Source: Pseudoalteromonas sp. BSi20652 (GTDB lineage Bacteria > Pseudomonadota > Gammaproteobacteria > Enterobacterales > Alteromonadaceae). Taken from it: DNA of 55,695 bases. The notes beneath the pieces were generated by a model. That model had not been told where the DNA came from and did not search any database. It worked only from the letters and a program-made list of their open reading frames with translations. Where the stretch lies: positions 1-55,695 of the forward strand of contig NZ_BADT01000210.1 in NCBI RefSeq assembly GCF_000239855.1. The letters run 5' to 3'. The translations under genes and the position numbers were made by a program. Positions 1-11,188 of this stretch are shown here, piece by piece (position 1 is the first letter of the stretch; each line of letters begins with the position of its first letter).

Positions 1-307
1 ATCGGTGTTATCACCGAGTAATAGTGCCATCATCTCGTTTTTTTAATGTATTAACAGCCCCGACTATTTTAGCTAATGGCGTAAGCTCATCAGCCATTGC
101 ATAGGCTTGCTCTTTAAATGGCATTGTAACGTTAGCACCAACACCACCTTGCTCAAAAAAAGACGATACTGTTTTTTCAAAGTTATCGATAGGTGCTAAT
201 ATTGCGCGATAGTCGATTTGCTCTCCCAGTGATTCAGCAAATTGTTTATGTATCGCGGGGGATTTTGAATGTTTAATTGGATTTCCAAAAACCGCATATT
301 TGTCCAT
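1..307 (-). pseudogene. aroE: shikimate 5-dehydrogenase, N-terminal part, frameshifted and cut by the window edge
   Basis: AroE reduces 3-dehydroshikimate to shikimate with NADPH in aromatic amino acid synthesis. The visible 98 residues are its substrate-binding domain: the start [20 protein letters not shown] carries the family motif around the shikimate-binding serines, followed by [10 protein letters not shown] with the catalytic lysine and GAVNTL. After the codons for DDGTIT the frame hits TGA at 13..11. One base earlier in phase, the DNA to the window edge reads GDNTD, the expected next AroE motif. There is thus one extra base near position 16, and the gene continues beyond position 1. 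It is divergent from the globin gene at 349. Identity is secure. Whether the frameshift is a real mutation or a base-calling error cannot be settled here. Confidence 0.85.
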
Positions 308-348
308 TTTAAAGCAACCTCTTTGCAGCTATATACTGCCTATTAACG

Positions 349-798
349 ATGATAAGTAATATGATTAAACGACTTTTTTCTAAATCTAAGCCAGCTCCCA
401 AGCAACAGGCTCCTACCCCTGAAAAAACACCGTATGAAATAATAGGTGGAGAGAAAGGGGCGCGTGCTATCTCCAATCGATTCTACGACATAATGGAGTC
501 AGATGAATACGCTAAACCGTTATATGATATGCATCCTCTGCCATTAGATCGAATTCGCCAAGTATTTTTTGAATTTTTATCTGGTTGGTTAGGCGGGCCA
601 AACCTATTTACTGAAAAACATGGCCAACCAATGCTACGTAAAAGACATATGCCTTTTACTATAGATAAAGCATTGCGCGATCAATGGATGTACTGCATGA
701 ATAAAACGCTGGATATAGAAATAGACAACCCGTTGTTACGTGAAGGCTTAAAGCAATCATTCTCTCAACTAGCAACGCACATGATCAATCAGCATTAA
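349..798 (+). CDS. group II truncated haemoglobin (2/2 globin, HbO-like)
   Basis: A 149-residue small haem protein of the 2-on-2 globin family, whose members bind O2 or NO and are linked to oxidative and nitrosative stress. Residues 1-28 are a basic, proline-rich extension; the globin fold starts at about PYEIIGGEKG. Visible family positions are the B10 tyrosine in NRFYDIM, the E-helix stretch FFEFLSGWLGGP, the proximal histidine F8 in RKRHMPF and the G8 tryptophan in RDQWMYC, the hallmark of group II. No strong ribosome-binding site precedes ATG 349, and ATG 361 (Met5) is an alternative. The gene is single and faces hemF across a shared terminator. I infer that placement beside a haem-synthesis gene is at most a loose functional link. 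Confidence 0.93.
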   Translation: MISNMIKRLFSKSKPAPKQQAPTPEKTPYEIIGGEKGARAISNRFYDIMESDEYAKPLYDMHPLPLDRIRQVFFEFLSGWLGGPNLFTEKHGQPMLRKRHMPFTIDKALRDQWMYCMNKTLDIEIDNPLLREGLKQSFSQLATHMINQH

Positions 799-820
799 AT
801 TTGTATTTAGCCACAATGCA

Positions 821-844
821 AAAAGGCGCTAATTAGCGCCTTTT
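821..844. terminator. bidirectional terminator between the globin gene and hemF
   Basis: Perfect 10-bp stem AAAAGGCGCT/AGCGCCTTTT with a 4-base loop. A-runs and T-runs at the ends let it work for both convergent genes. Confidence 0.85.
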
Positions 845-861
845 GGATTACTGTGTAATTG

Positions 862-2377
<1,516 letters not shown>

Positions 2378-2402
2378 AGTAGTCTCCAGATATAATTAAA
2401 CG

Positions 2403-2978
2403 TTATTCAGTTGGGGTGAGCTTATGCATGCAGCTTTTTTGTGGGCATTGCAATAATGTGCCGTTTGCCATATTTCTTTCTATGACGATGGGCCAGTTAC
2501 ATTCAGGACACGGGTGTTCAACCGGTTTATTATTAAGCGTGTATTTACAACTTGGGTAGCAATCACAAGAATAAAATACTTTACCAAACTTATTACTGCG
2601 CGCGACTAAATGACCCTTTTTGCATTTAGGGCAACTTGGCAAAGTGTCTTCGCTTTGTTTTTCTTCATTTTCGTTAGCAATGTAATGACACTCTGGATAA
2701 CCCGTACACCCAATAAACATACCGTAGCGGCCATTTTTAACCACCAGCGGTTTGCTACACTCAGGACATGCAGAATCTTCTAATATTTTGATTTCGTTAC
2801 TGTCGTGATGTGCCAAAGGCCTAATAAAATCGCACTTGGGATAACTTGCGCATCCTAAAAAAGGGCCTGATTTACTATTGCGGATCACTAACTCTGAACC
2901 ACACTGTGGGCATATCTCGTATTCTTTTTCGAGGGCGTGCTTGCTCGCCGAGAAAAGCGAATGGTCGATTTTACTCAT
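2403..2978 (-). CDS. stand-alone topoisomerase I-type zinc-ribbon protein (YrdD-like)
   Basis: A 191-residue protein made almost entirely of four C4 zinc ribbons of the kind at the C-terminus of DNA topoisomerase I. Each begins with CPxC: CPQCGSEL near residue 23, CPECSKPL near 71, CPKCKKGH near 115 and CPECNWPI near 156. The first three have partner cysteines in GC-x-YPxC type motifs (GCASYPKC, GCTGYPEC, SCDCYPSC). The topoisomerase catalytic domain is absent, so this is an independent nucleic-acid-binding protein like E. coli YrdD. Its exact role is unknown. It sits upstream of tsaC with a 25-base gap and is probably in the same operon. Confidence 0.9.
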   Translation of the reverse strand: MSKIDHSLFSASKHALEKEYEICPQCGSELVIRNSKSGPFLGCASYPKCDFIRPLAHHDSNEIKILEDSACPECSKPLVVKNGRYGMFIGCTGYPECHYIANENEEKQSEDTLPSCPKCKKGHLVARSNKFGKVFYSCDCYPSCKYTLNNKPVEHPCPECNWPIVIERNMANGTLLQCPQKSCMHKLTPTE

Positions 2979-3092
2979 GGTGATCCTAATAGGTTGGTGA
3001 ATTTTCGCCTAATATACCCAAACCACTTAAAGATACAAGCAATGCCGTGCTTATCCGTTTAAGTAATTTGAGTACAATTAAGATAATTATCT

Positions 3093-3566
3093 CTAATGAA
3101 GAAGTTCGCTGGGTTCATCAAAAATCAAATCTTCCATTTGCTCATATGCCTCTTCAGAGCCAGGAACATTAAACAAAATCATAAGTACAATCCACTTTAA
3201 ATCTTCTAGGCTTATTGTTGGTTTATCGAGTGAGGCTAAACAGTCCATTACCATTTCACGTGTTACATCGTTAATTACGCCTATTTGCTCAATAAACATT
3301 AAAAAGCCACGACACTCAGCGCTGAGCCTTTGGCATTCACTATCGGTAAATATACGAACTGCATATTTAGGATTAGCAATAAGATAAGGAGACTCATCGC
3401 TGTGTTGTAAATCGGCGAGTTGCTCTAGCCAATCGAGTGCTTTAAATATCTCAGGCTTATTAAAGCCCGCACGCAGTAGCTCATCGGTTAACTCATTTTG
3501 CTCTGCAAATATATCCGCTTCGCTATGAATGTAATTTTCAAATAGATACAAAAGAATATCAAACAT
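3093..3566 (-). CDS. smg: Smg family protein (DUF494)
   Basis: A 157-residue acidic, helical cytosolic protein. The start MFDILLYLFENYI and the core LRAGFNKPEIFKALDWLEQL (residues 32-51) are typical of the Smg family, which nearly always lies directly after dprA in gammaproteobacteria. Here the start codon comes one base after the dprA stop, which supports translational coupling. The molecular function of Smg is not established. A link to DprA in DNA uptake or processing is suggested only by neighbourhood. Confidence 0.93.
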   Translation of the reverse strand: MFDILLYLFENYIHSEADIFAEQNELTDELLRAGFNKPEIFKALDWLEQLADLQHSDESPYLIANPKYAVRIFTDSECQRLSAECRGFLMFIEQIGVINDVTREMVMDCLASLDKPTISLEDLKWIVLMILFNVPGSEEAYEQMEDLIFDEPSELLH

Positions 3567-3567
3567 A

Positions 3568-4659
3568 TTACCTTCCTGCGCTTAACTTAATATAACCATC
3601 TAGCACGCGCTCAATCTGATCGTCTAATTCTAAATCGAGTAACCGAGCTAATACTTTATCTATTGGGTATTGAACACGACGTACAATGTCGTCTACGCTG
3701 GTTACTTCAAAGCCAATACTATTTAAAACTTCGCATTCAGAGTTGACCTGTATGGGCGTATCCTTTACATCAACATCATTTTGATAAGAAAAACTAACCT
3801 CATCAAGAATATCGGTTACATTTTCCACTAACTTAGCCCCTTGTTTAATTAAAAAGTGACTTGCCTGCGCCAATGGGTTTTTAATAGAACCCGGTACTGC
3901 AAATACCTCTTTATTTTGTTCAAGCGCATAGCGTACTGTAATTAACGAACCACTTTTAATTTCAGCCTCAACAATAAGTACACCCAACGATAATCCCGAA
4001 ATAATACGATTTCGACGCGGGAAATTATGCGCATGAGCAGCTGTGCCTGGTAAAAACTCACTCACCAGCAGGCCACTTTCTAACACTTGGTCTGTTAATA
4101 GTTTATGGCGTTTAGGATAGTAAATATCAACCCCAGTACCTAGCACAGCAATGGTTTTCCCCGTACCAGCAAGAGAGCCTTTATGTGCAGCACCATCAAT
4201 ACCTCTTGCCATGCCTGAGGTAACAGTTATTCCTGCTAAAGTTAACTCGTATGCAAACTCTGAGGCTATTTCAAGCCCAGTAGGTGTGGCATTACGACTC
4301 CCTACAATTGCAATTTGTGGAGTAGATAATAACGAGACATCTCCCCTACAAAATAGTAATAAAGGGGCACTGGCAATCTGCCGCAGATCTTCTGGATAAA
4401 GCGCATCAAAAATACACACTACAGTAATATTGTTTTGTACGATTAATTGCTCATAATGACTTACTTCCTGCCAATTAGTATTGAGCAGATTAGTTGCCTG
4501 ATTAGCAGTTAAACCTAGCTGTAGTAGCTGGTCATGAGGTAAGCCAAACAATGACTCAAGGGAATGATTTTTAGATAGTGCTAAAAGGGTTTTTATACCC
4601 AACCCTTTACACATATAAAAGGCAAGCCAGTGGGCTAGCTTGCCAGATGACTGATCCAT
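3568..4659 (-). CDS. dprA: DNA-processing protein DprA (Smf)
   Basis: DprA binds incoming single-stranded DNA during transformation and loads RecA; it is also widespread in bacteria not known to be competent. The 363 residues have a helical N-terminal region, then the Rossmann-like DprA domain with AIVGSRNATPTG near residue 117, SGMARGIDGAAHKGSL near 149, AVLGTGVDIYYPKRHKLL near 171, FPRRNRIISGLS near 213, and IKSGSLITVRYALEQ near 234. A C-terminal winged-helix-like segment (about residues 305-360) follows. It overlaps no neighbour and precedes smg by one base. The LysM gene immediately upstream is on the same strand. Confidence 0.96.
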   Translation of the reverse strand: MDQSSGKLAHWLAFYMCKGLGIKTLLALSKNHSLESLFGLPHDQLLQLGLTANQATNLLNTNWQEVSHYEQLIVQNNITVVCIFDALYPEDLRQIASAPLLLFCRGDVSLLSTPQIAIVGSRNATPTGLEIASEFAYELTLAGITVTSGMARGIDGAAHKGSLAGTGKTIAVLGTGVDIYYPKRHKLLTDQVLESGLLVSEFLPGTAAHAHNFPRRNRIISGLSLGVLIVEAEIKSGSLITVRYALEQNKEVFAVPGSIKNPLAQASHFLIKQGAKLVENVTDILDEVSFSYQNDVDVKDTPIQVNSECEVLNSIGFEVTSVDDIVRRVQYPIDKVLARLLDLELDDQIERVLDGYIKLSAGR

Positions 4660-4690
4660 GCTCTCTCCTAGAGCACCGACTCGCTACTTC

Positions 4691-5808
4691 TTAATGAATA
4701 ACTGCAATATCTCCAATGCGAATTGGGTGCTGGTTTTTAGTTATTAATGCATAACTTACTTTGTCATACACTTTAAATACAATTAGCTCGCCAACTTTTT
4801 CTTTAGGCATAGTCCACGTTGTGCTTTCTTCGTCAGACTCATCACTAAATAATTGGCTCACATCAGATAAAAACTTCTCATATTTACTAGAATCTTCTGG
4901 GTAACGAGGGCCGCGAGGACCATCAATAACTGTTGGCGATTGGCGTTCTAGATCTAATACATGTCCCGCCTCTATTTTTTGTTCTCGCCCTAAGTTTAGC
5001 ACTACAACATCCATTGTGCTGAATTCTCTAACTTCGCGTGGTGAAGCAATAATATTACCTGTTACAGGCTCTAAAGGACGGTGTATATCAAAGTACGCAG
5101 GTAGCATTTGGCCTTCCATTGCCGGCATTAAAAAATCACCTTGCTGAATCTCCCGTTTAACAGACTCAACACGTAATGACGAAGGCACACCATTTTGCTC
5201 ATCGCCCGCTCTAAACGCACGTGCTATACCCACATAAGATGCACGCGTTGCTAACACTTCACCGGTTAAATCTGTGTAAGGGTCACCCTTGTGGTAAATG
5301 GCATATGCTTTATGTACTTGTAAGTCGCCTTTAGCATATAAAATATGGCCTAATGTTTGTGTTTTGGTATTTTCGTTAGCACCTAAAATATAAGGTTTGC
5401 CTTTAATATCGTCACTGTTCATTGCTTGCTCATAACTGATATAAGGTTTAATCATTTCAAGTGGCAAAGTAGTAATTGCATTATTACCTTTTGGTGTAAT
5501 ACGCCCCTGAGGTGATAGTTTTCTATAAGCTTTATTAATCACCAAACGCGGGTTTCCATCAGCATCATATATGAGCGCTAATGCATCCCCTGGGTAAATA
5601 AGGTGCGGGTTATCAATTTGAGGATTCATTTGCCAAAGTTCAGGCCATAGCCAAGGTTCATCTAAATAGATGCCAGAAATATCCCAAAGCGTATCGCCTT
5701 TTTTTACAACATACTGTTTTGGTGCATCTTTTTTATTTTAAGTACATCAGCTATTGCGGGAAACGCAGCGCTTAATGTAAGCATAATTGCAAGTAATGGA
5801 GATTTCAT
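4691..5808 (-). pseudogene. LysM-domain secreted protein, frameshifted after the signal peptide
   Basis: The main reading frame (5629..4691, 312 residues) encodes the body of a LysM-containing protein usually found upstream of dprA; its exact function is not known. The DNA just upstream, in the same frame, reads DAPKQYVVKKGDTLWDIS, a canonical LysM repeat, but has no start codon. A good signal peptide begins at ATG 5808 (MKSPLLAIMLTLSAAFPAIA) in another frame. The two would join if the A6 run near 5726-5731 had one more A; as given, the signal-peptide frame stops about 10 codons after the run. The intact product would be about 372 residues, exported, and peptidoglycan-binding. It is divergent from def. 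A homopolymer base-call error is the simplest explanation. Confidence 0.85.
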
Positions 5809-5926
5809 TGAGCTTCCTTGTATTGTTTTTTCATTATTATTGCCCAAAACCTATTAAAGGTGAACGCGAATGGCTAAAATAAGAGCATACAATACCCTAA
5901 ATTAAGCACAAGTGAAAAAGGTAACT

Positions 5927-6430
5927 ATGGCTAGGTTAGAAGTTTTAAGATTTCCAGATGAACGTTTACGTACTATAGCAAAAGATGTTGCACAAGTTGA
6001 CGACACAGTACGCCAAATTGTAAAAGACATGCTAGAGACAATGTACGATGAAAATGGCATTGGACTTGCGGCCACGCAGGTAGATATTCATCAACGAATT
6101 GTTGTGATTGATGTATCAGAAGAGCGCGATGAGCCACTGGTATTAATTAATCCACAAATCATTAAAAAAGACGGCTCTACCGTTAGCGAAGAAGGCTGTT
6201 TATCAGTACCTAACTCGTATGCAAAAGTAGACCGCGCAGAAACAGTAACAGTCGCTGCACTTAACGAAAACGGTGAAGAGTTTGTACTAGATGCAGATGA
6301 ATTACTGGCTATTTGTATTCAACACGAACTAGATCACCTTCAAGGTAAGCTATTCATTGATTACTTATCTCCATTAAAGCGCCAACGTATTCGTAAAAAG
6401 CTTGAAAAAGAAGCTAAGTTTGCAGATTAG
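5927..6430 (+). CDS. def: peptide deformylase
   Basis: Removes the formyl group from the N-terminal methionine of nascent proteins. All three metallohydrolase motifs are present: GIGLAATQ (motif I), EGCLS (motif II, metal-binding cysteine) and QHELDH (motif III, two metal-binding histidines and the catalytic glutamate). The 167 residues from ATG 5927 ([14 protein letters not shown]) match the usual size. An upstream in-frame GTG at 5912 would add five residues, but the AAGG six bases before ATG 5927 favours the shorter form. It is followed 24 bases later by fmt, the formylating partner, and then by rsmB, the conserved def-fmt-rsmB(sun)-trkA order of gammaproteobacteria. Confidence 0.97.
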   Translation: MARLEVLRFPDERLRTIAKDVAQVDDTVRQIVKDMLETMYDENGIGLAATQVDIHQRIVVIDVSEERDEPLVLINPQIIKKDGSTVSEEGCLSVPNSYAKVDRAETVTVAALNENGEEFVLDADELLAICIQHELDHLQGKLFIDYLSPLKRQRIRKKLEKEAKFAD

Positions 6431-6454
6431 TAATAAGTACCTTAGGAAAACTCA

Positions 6455-7408
6455 GTGACTCAACCATTACGCATTATATTTGCCGGTACGCCGGACTTTG
6501 CAGCACGTCATTTACAAGCGCTGATACAAAGCGAACACCAAATAGTGGGTGTATATAGCCAGCCAGACCGCCCTGCTGGTCGTGGTAAAAAATTAAAAGC
6601 CAGTGAAGTGAAAGCGCTAGCGCTTGAGCACAACTTACCGGTTTTTCAGCCACAGTCATTAAAAAATGATGAAGCACTAGCAGAGCTAACAAGCTTAAAT
6701 GCCGACATTATGATTGTTGTAGCGTATGGCTTAATTTTACCTAAAGCTATATTAGAAGCCCCACGTTTAGGTTGTTTAAATGTGCATGGTTCTATATTAC
6801 CGCGCTGGCGCGGTGCTGCACCTATTCAACGCGCAATTTGGGCAGGTGATGAACAAACCGGCGTAACAATAATGCAAATGGATGAAGGGCTAGATACCGG
6901 CGATATGCTACATATAAGCCGCTGCCCTATTAGCACGACAGAAACTAGCGCTAGTTTATATACAAAGCTTGCTGAGCTAGGACCAGACGCGTTAATTGAA
7001 ACCATTAATAAATTAGCGAATGGTGAAATCACGCCTGAACCTCAAAATGATGAACTTGCTAACTACGCTAAAAAGCTTTCTAAAGAAGAAGCTAATATCG
7101 ACTGGTCAATGAGTGCGCTGCAAATCGAGCGAAACATTCGCTCTTTTAACCCATGGCCAGTGTGCTTTACCCAAATGGGTGGGCAAACAGTAAAGATTTA
7201 TCAAGCGCAGGTTGTGCTGCAATTAGGTGATCCTGGGCAAATTTTATCAAGCGACAAAAATGGCGTAGTAGTGGCGTGTGGCGAACACGCTTTATGTATT
7301 ACGCAATTACAGCCGCAAGGTAAAAAACCAATGGCAATAAACGACTTTTTAAATGGTCGTAGTGACTGGGTTACCCCTGGCACAATATTAGGCGAAAACA
7401 ATGAGTAA
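6455..7408 (+). CDS. fmt: methionyl-tRNA formyltransferase
   Basis: Transfers a formyl group from 10-formyl-tetrahydrofolate to initiator Met-tRNA. The 317-residue protein starts at GTG 6455 after AGGA at 6443-6446. The N-terminal transferase domain shows [27 protein letters not shown], and the folate and catalytic motif [20 protein letters not shown] (residues 108-127). The C-terminal OB-fold that binds tRNA begins near residue 207. Its last codons overlap the rsmB start by 8 bases, indicating translational coupling. Confidence 0.97.
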   Translation: MTQPLRIIFAGTPDFAARHLQALIQSEHQIVGVYSQPDRPAGRGKKLKASEVKALALEHNLPVFQPQSLKNDEALAELTSLNADIMIVVAYGLILPKAILEAPRLGCLNVHGSILPRWRGAAPIQRAIWAGDEQTGVTIMQMDEGLDTGDMLHISRCPISTTETSASLYTKLAELGPDALIETINKLANGEITPEPQNDELANYAKKLSKEEANIDWSMSALQIERNIRSFNPWPVCFTQMGGQTVKIYQAQVVLQLGDPGQILSSDKNGVVVACGEHALCITQLQPQGKKPMAINDFLNGRSDWVTPGTILGENNE

Positions 7409-8696
7409 TGTTCCAAACGTACGAGCGCTGGCCGCTGAAACTTTATATAACGTAGTTGATAAAGGCGCATCGCTTAATCAAGAACTTCCATTTGCAAGCC
7501 AAGGCCTGCCGCCTAAAGATAAAGCGTTGCTACAGCAAATTTGCTATGGGGTTTTACGCTACTTACCTAGCCTTGAAAATTATTGCCAACATTTAGTGGA
7601 AGATCCATTAAAAGGTAAGCGCAGAATATTTCAATTTTTACTCTATGTGGGTATTTATCAGCTACAACATATGCGTGTACCGCCACATGCAGCTATTTCA
7701 GAAACAGTAAACGCACTGGCCCAACTACGCGCTTTAGGCTTAAAAGGGCTAATTAACGCTATATTACGCAGTTTTCAGCGCCAACAAGTTGAGCTTGAAG
7801 AAAAAGCAAAGCTAATTCCAGTGTGTTTATACAACCATCCAAATTGGTTTATTAAGCAAGTAAAAGAAGCCTATCCTGATAGCTGGGAAGGGATACTTGC
7901 AGAAAACCAGCAGCAAGCCCCGATGTGGCTGCGTGTAAATCAATCGCAATACAGCACGCAAGAATACAGTGATATGCTAGCTGCTAACGATATTGAACAC
8001 ACCGTTAATCCTGATTTTATAGACGGTATAAAGCTTACTAAGCCACGTGATGTATTTTCGTTGCCTGAGTTTGATACAGGTGCTTGTTCTGTACAAGATG
8101 CCGCAGCACAACTTGCAGCACGCTTTTTAGAACCAAAAGATGGCGATACCATTTTAGATGCCTGTGCAGCACCTGGCGGAAAAACATGTCACATATTAGA
8201 GCTTGCTGATGCTGACGTGCTCGCACTTGATAGCGACTCCACTCGCCTTGAACGCGTTAAACAAAACTTAACGCGTATAGGCTTAGGTGCTGATTTACAA
8301 TGCGGTGATGCTTCACAACCGCATACTTGGTGGGACGAAAAGTTATTCGATCGTATTTTGCTTGATGTACCTTGTTCAGCAACTGGCGTAATTCGTCGTC
8401 ACCCAGATATAAAATGGCTTCGACGTGCATCAGACATTGTTGACTTAGCAACCTTACAAAACGATATACTTGATAGCATTTGGCCATTATTAAAACCAGG
8501 TGGTACATTGGTATACGCAACATGTTCGGTTCTTCCACAAGAAAACCAACAACAAGTTGCTAAATTTTTAGCTAATAACGATGACGTAGAGCATATTCCA
8601 CTTCATGATAAAGACACGATTACAACACCGGGATTACAATTATTACCGGGTGAAAGTGACGGGTTTTATTACGCTAAATTAGTTAAAAAAGTCTAA
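7401..8696 (+). CDS. rsmB: 16S rRNA m5C967 methyltransferase RsmB
   Basis: Methylates C967 of 16S rRNA with S-adenosylmethionine. It has 431 residues in two parts. The N-terminal NusB-like RNA-binding domain (about 1-140) includes [17 protein letters not shown] and [21 protein letters not shown]. The Rossmann methyltransferase domain follows, with the SAM motif [13 protein letters not shown] near residue 251. The [16 protein letters not shown] segment near 322 and [11 protein letters not shown] near 372 each carry one of the two family cysteines. It overlaps fmt by 8 bases. A hairpin at 8717-8735 follows. Confidence 0.96.
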   Translation: MSNVPNVRALAAETLYNVVDKGASLNQELPFASQGLPPKDKALLQQICYGVLRYLPSLENYCQHLVEDPLKGKRRIFQFLLYVGIYQLQHMRVPPHAAISETVNALAQLRALGLKGLINAILRSFQRQQVELEEKAKLIPVCLYNHPNWFIKQVKEAYPDSWEGILAENQQQAPMWLRVNQSQYSTQEYSDMLAANDIEHTVNPDFIDGIKLTKPRDVFSLPEFDTGACSVQDAAAQLAARFLEPKDGDTILDACAAPGGKTCHILELADADVLALDSDSTRLERVKQNLTRIGLGADLQCGDASQPHTWWDEKLFDRILLDVPCSATGVIRRHPDIKWLRRASDIVDLATLQNDILDSIWPLLKPGGTLVYATCSVLPQENQQQVAKFLANNDDVEHIPLHDKDTITTPGLQLLPGESDGFYYAKLVKKV

Positions 8697-8716
8697 TAGC
8701 TGCACACTAAATAGTT

Positions 8717-8735
8717 AGCCATTTATTAAATGGCT
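8717..8735 (+). terminator. hairpin after rsmB
   Basis: Inverted repeat AGCCATTTA/TAAATGGCT with a 1-base centre, followed by ATTTTTTAA. It looks like a weak intrinsic terminator or attenuator between rsmB and trkA, 25 bases before the trkA start. Confidence 0.6.
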
Positions 8736-8760
8736 ATTTTTTAATTAACACGGGTAAATA

Positions 8761-10137
8761 ATGAAAATAATCATACTCGGTGCCGGGCAAGTTGGCGCTA
8801 CGCTTGCTGAAAACTTAGTGGGCGAACAAAACGAAATTACTGTTGTTGATATTGACGGTAATCGATTACGTGAACTTCAAGATAAGTATGACTTACAAGG
8901 AGTAATGGGCCACAGCGCGCATCCTGATGTATTACGCCGCGCTGGTGCTGAAGATGCCGATATGATTATAGCGGTAACAAGCTCTGATGAAGTGAACATG
9001 ATTGCATGCCAAGTAGCGTACAGTATTTTTAATACTCCCACTAAAATTGCCCGCATTCGCTCGGAGCAATATTTAAAGTACCGCGAAAAGCTTTTTCAAA
9101 ACGATGATTTACCTATCGATCATTATATTGCACCCGAAGCACTGGTCACTAAATATATTCGCCGCTTAATTGACTACCCAGGCGCATTGCAAGTACTACA
9201 GTTTGCCGATGGTATGCTCTCCTTAGTGGCTGTAAAAGCTTATTATGGCGGTTTACTTGTAGGTTATGCGCTATCTGCACTTAAAGAGCACATTCCTAAT
9301 GTAGAGACCCGAGTTGCCGCTATTTATCGTCAAGGTAAAGCAATAAAACCTCTTGGCACCACCGTTATTGAAGCCGATGACGAAGTCTTTTTTATTGCTG
9401 CAACCAAACATATTCGCGCGGTCATGAACGAGCTGCAAAAGCTTGAGCGCTCGTACAAAAAAATTATGATTGCTGGTGGCGGTAACATTGGGGCAGGACT
9501 GGCTCGATCTCTTGAAAAAAACCACACAGTTAAATTAATTGAACGCAGTAAAGAGCGTGCTGAGCAACTCTCAGAAATGCTCGATAACACGGTCGTTTTT
9601 TGTGGTGACGCATCAGATCAAGAACTACTTTCAGAAGAGCATATTGAACAAGTTGACGTATTTATTGCTGTAACAAACGACGATGAAGCTAATATTATGT
9701 CAGCCATGCTTGCAAAGCGCATGGGCGCACAAAAAACAATGGTGCTTATTCAGCGCGGTGCCTATGTTGATTTAGTGCAAGGTGGCGAAATCGATATTGC
9801 CATATCACCACAGCAAGCGACTATTTCAGCATTACTCACACACGTACGCCGTGGAGATATTGTTAATGTGTATTCACTGCGTAAAGGCGCAGCAGAAGCC
9901 ATTGAAGCCGTCGCTCATGGTGATGAAAGTACATCAAAAGTTGTTGGTCGTGCGATTGCCGATATAAAACTTCCTGCTGGAACAACTATTGGGGCAATAG
10001 TACGTAATGACGATGTACTGATAGCCCACGACAATACAATTATTATGTCGGGCGACCACGTTATTATGTTTTTAATCGATAAAAAACACATCACTGTTGT
10101 AGAAAAGCTATTCCAAGTAAGTGCTATATTCCTTTAA
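8761..10137 (+). CDS. trkA: Trk potassium uptake NAD-binding protein TrkA
   Basis: Peripheral cytosolic regulator of the TrkH potassium channel. The 458 residues show two tandem RCK units. The first Rossmann fold starts [19 protein letters not shown] with its acidic strand end VVDID near residue 32. The second starts near residue 235 with [18 protein letters not shown]. Each is followed by a TrkA-C domain (about 135-220 and 370-455). GGGTAAATA precedes ATG 8761. The partner trkH lies 1 kb away on the opposite strand with a PilZ gene between. Confidence 0.97.
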   Translation: MKIIILGAGQVGATLAENLVGEQNEITVVDIDGNRLRELQDKYDLQGVMGHSAHPDVLRRAGAEDADMIIAVTSSDEVNMIACQVAYSIFNTPTKIARIRSEQYLKYREKLFQNDDLPIDHYIAPEALVTKYIRRLIDYPGALQVLQFADGMLSLVAVKAYYGGLLVGYALSALKEHIPNVETRVAAIYRQGKAIKPLGTTVIEADDEVFFIAATKHIRAVMNELQKLERSYKKIMIAGGGNIGAGLARSLEKNHTVKLIERSKERAEQLSEMLDNTVVFCGDASDQELLSEEHIEQVDVFIAVTNDDEANIMSAMLAKRMGAQKTMVLIQRGAYVDLVQGGEIDIAISPQQATISALLTHVRRGDIVNVYSLRKGAAEAIEAVAHGDESTSKVVGRAIADIKLPAGTTIGAIVRNDDVLIAHDNTIIMSGDHVIMFLIDKKHITVVEKLFQVSAIFL

Positions 10138-10168
10138 CTAGTTACTCTAATTAGTTTATTTAACACGC

Positions 10169-10194
10169 AAAAGCCGCTGACTCAAGCGGCTTTT
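10169..10194 (+). terminator. terminator after trkA
   Basis: Perfect 10-bp stem AAAAGCCGCT/AGCGGCTTTT with a 6-base loop, ending in T4. The rest of the 10138-10485 gap is AT-rich, and I see no gene or repeat in it. Confidence 0.85.
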
Positions 10195-10485
10195 GTGAAG
10201 TATATTCGCGTTTTAAATTCTGTACTTTTGAACACTATTCTGAAGAAATATCATCGTTTCAGTTCAGTACGACCCAACTAATACAACTTAAACACCAACA
10301 CTTAAAGAATCACTATATTTCAATGCATCGGCATAAAAATAGGTATAATTACAAAGTATTTTTATCACTGAAAAGCAAGACGCTTTAAAGCTATAAAACT
10401 AAACGCTTGGACTTATTTGAAAAGATACAATTTTGAAGTGTAATTATTAAAAGGGTTATTTTTTAAATAGTTAAGTAAAAATCAC

Positions 10486-11148
10486 TTATTCAATAATAGA
10501 TTCGAGTACCGAAGGATCTATAAAATGTTCTTTCATAAAAACTTTCATTTCATCTTCTGTCGCTAATAACTTAATACCACAACGTACACCAGAGGAGTGG
10601 TCTTTAACGCTGCACACCTCTCCTTTAAAGTTTTTATCACTGCTATTGAGCATCACAGTACATTGCATATCTTTTATATTTTCGAGTTCTTTGTCGCTTT
10701 TAACGTCAAACATAACACCCGTAAATGAAATATCTTTAATTACTCCATTAAGTATTCGCTCGTCACTTAATTTTAGTTTTGCAGGTAATAAAGTGGGTAT
10801 GCGTGTTTGCGAACGCAAAGCAAATAGCTGTACTTGTTTAGGAAAGTTTATAAAAATAAGCCGTGCAGGATGAGAAGAAACAGACATAATTTGCTGACGA
10901 AATGCTATAACTTGCCCGCCTTCGCCTTCTATAAGTGCCCTCACAACAACCGTTACACCATCTCGTAAATAGTCAACAACTGCAGGTAGGCGCTTTGTAT
11001 TGGGATAATTTAGAATAATAAACTTATTCTCAAGCAGGCCTATAAACTCCGTTTTAATACGCTTACTGTCCGTTGGGGTTAATATTTCTAAATCGACTAT
11101 ACCTCCGGCTATTAACTGATGCAGTTTTGCTAGGTTTGATGCTGGCAT
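10486..11148 (-). CDS. PilZ-domain protein with YcgR-like N-terminal region (cyclic-di-GMP effector candidate)
   Basis: A 220-residue cytosolic protein without membrane segments. The C-terminal half is a PilZ domain: RSQTRIPT (RxxxR motif, near residue 113) and DISFTGVMFD (DxSxxG motif, near 139) are the two c-di-GMP contact motifs, so binding is likely. The N-terminal half resembles the flagellar-brake YcgR N-domain in length and in fragments such as LLENKFIILNYP. The start ATG 11148 (MPASNLAKL) has a GGGAAAGGG purine run just upstream. An in-frame TTG at 11166 is less likely. It lies 40 bases after trkH on the same strand, so it may be cotranscribed with it. Its target (motility, polysaccharide or other) cannot be inferred. 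Confidence 0.88.
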   Translation of the reverse strand: MPASNLAKLHQLIAGGIVDLEILTPTDSKRIKTEFIGLLENKFIILNYPNTKRLPAVVDYLRDGVTVVVRALIEGEGGQVIAFRQQIMSVSSHPARLIFINFPKQVQLFALRSQTRIPTLLPAKLKLSDERILNGVIKDISFTGVMFDVKSDKELENIKDMQCTVMLNSSDKNFKGEVCSVKDHSSGVRCGIKLLATEDEMKVFMKEHFIDPSVLESIIE

Positions 11149-11188
11149 ATCCCTTTCCCAATACAAAGTTTTATGATTAAAGAATCAC

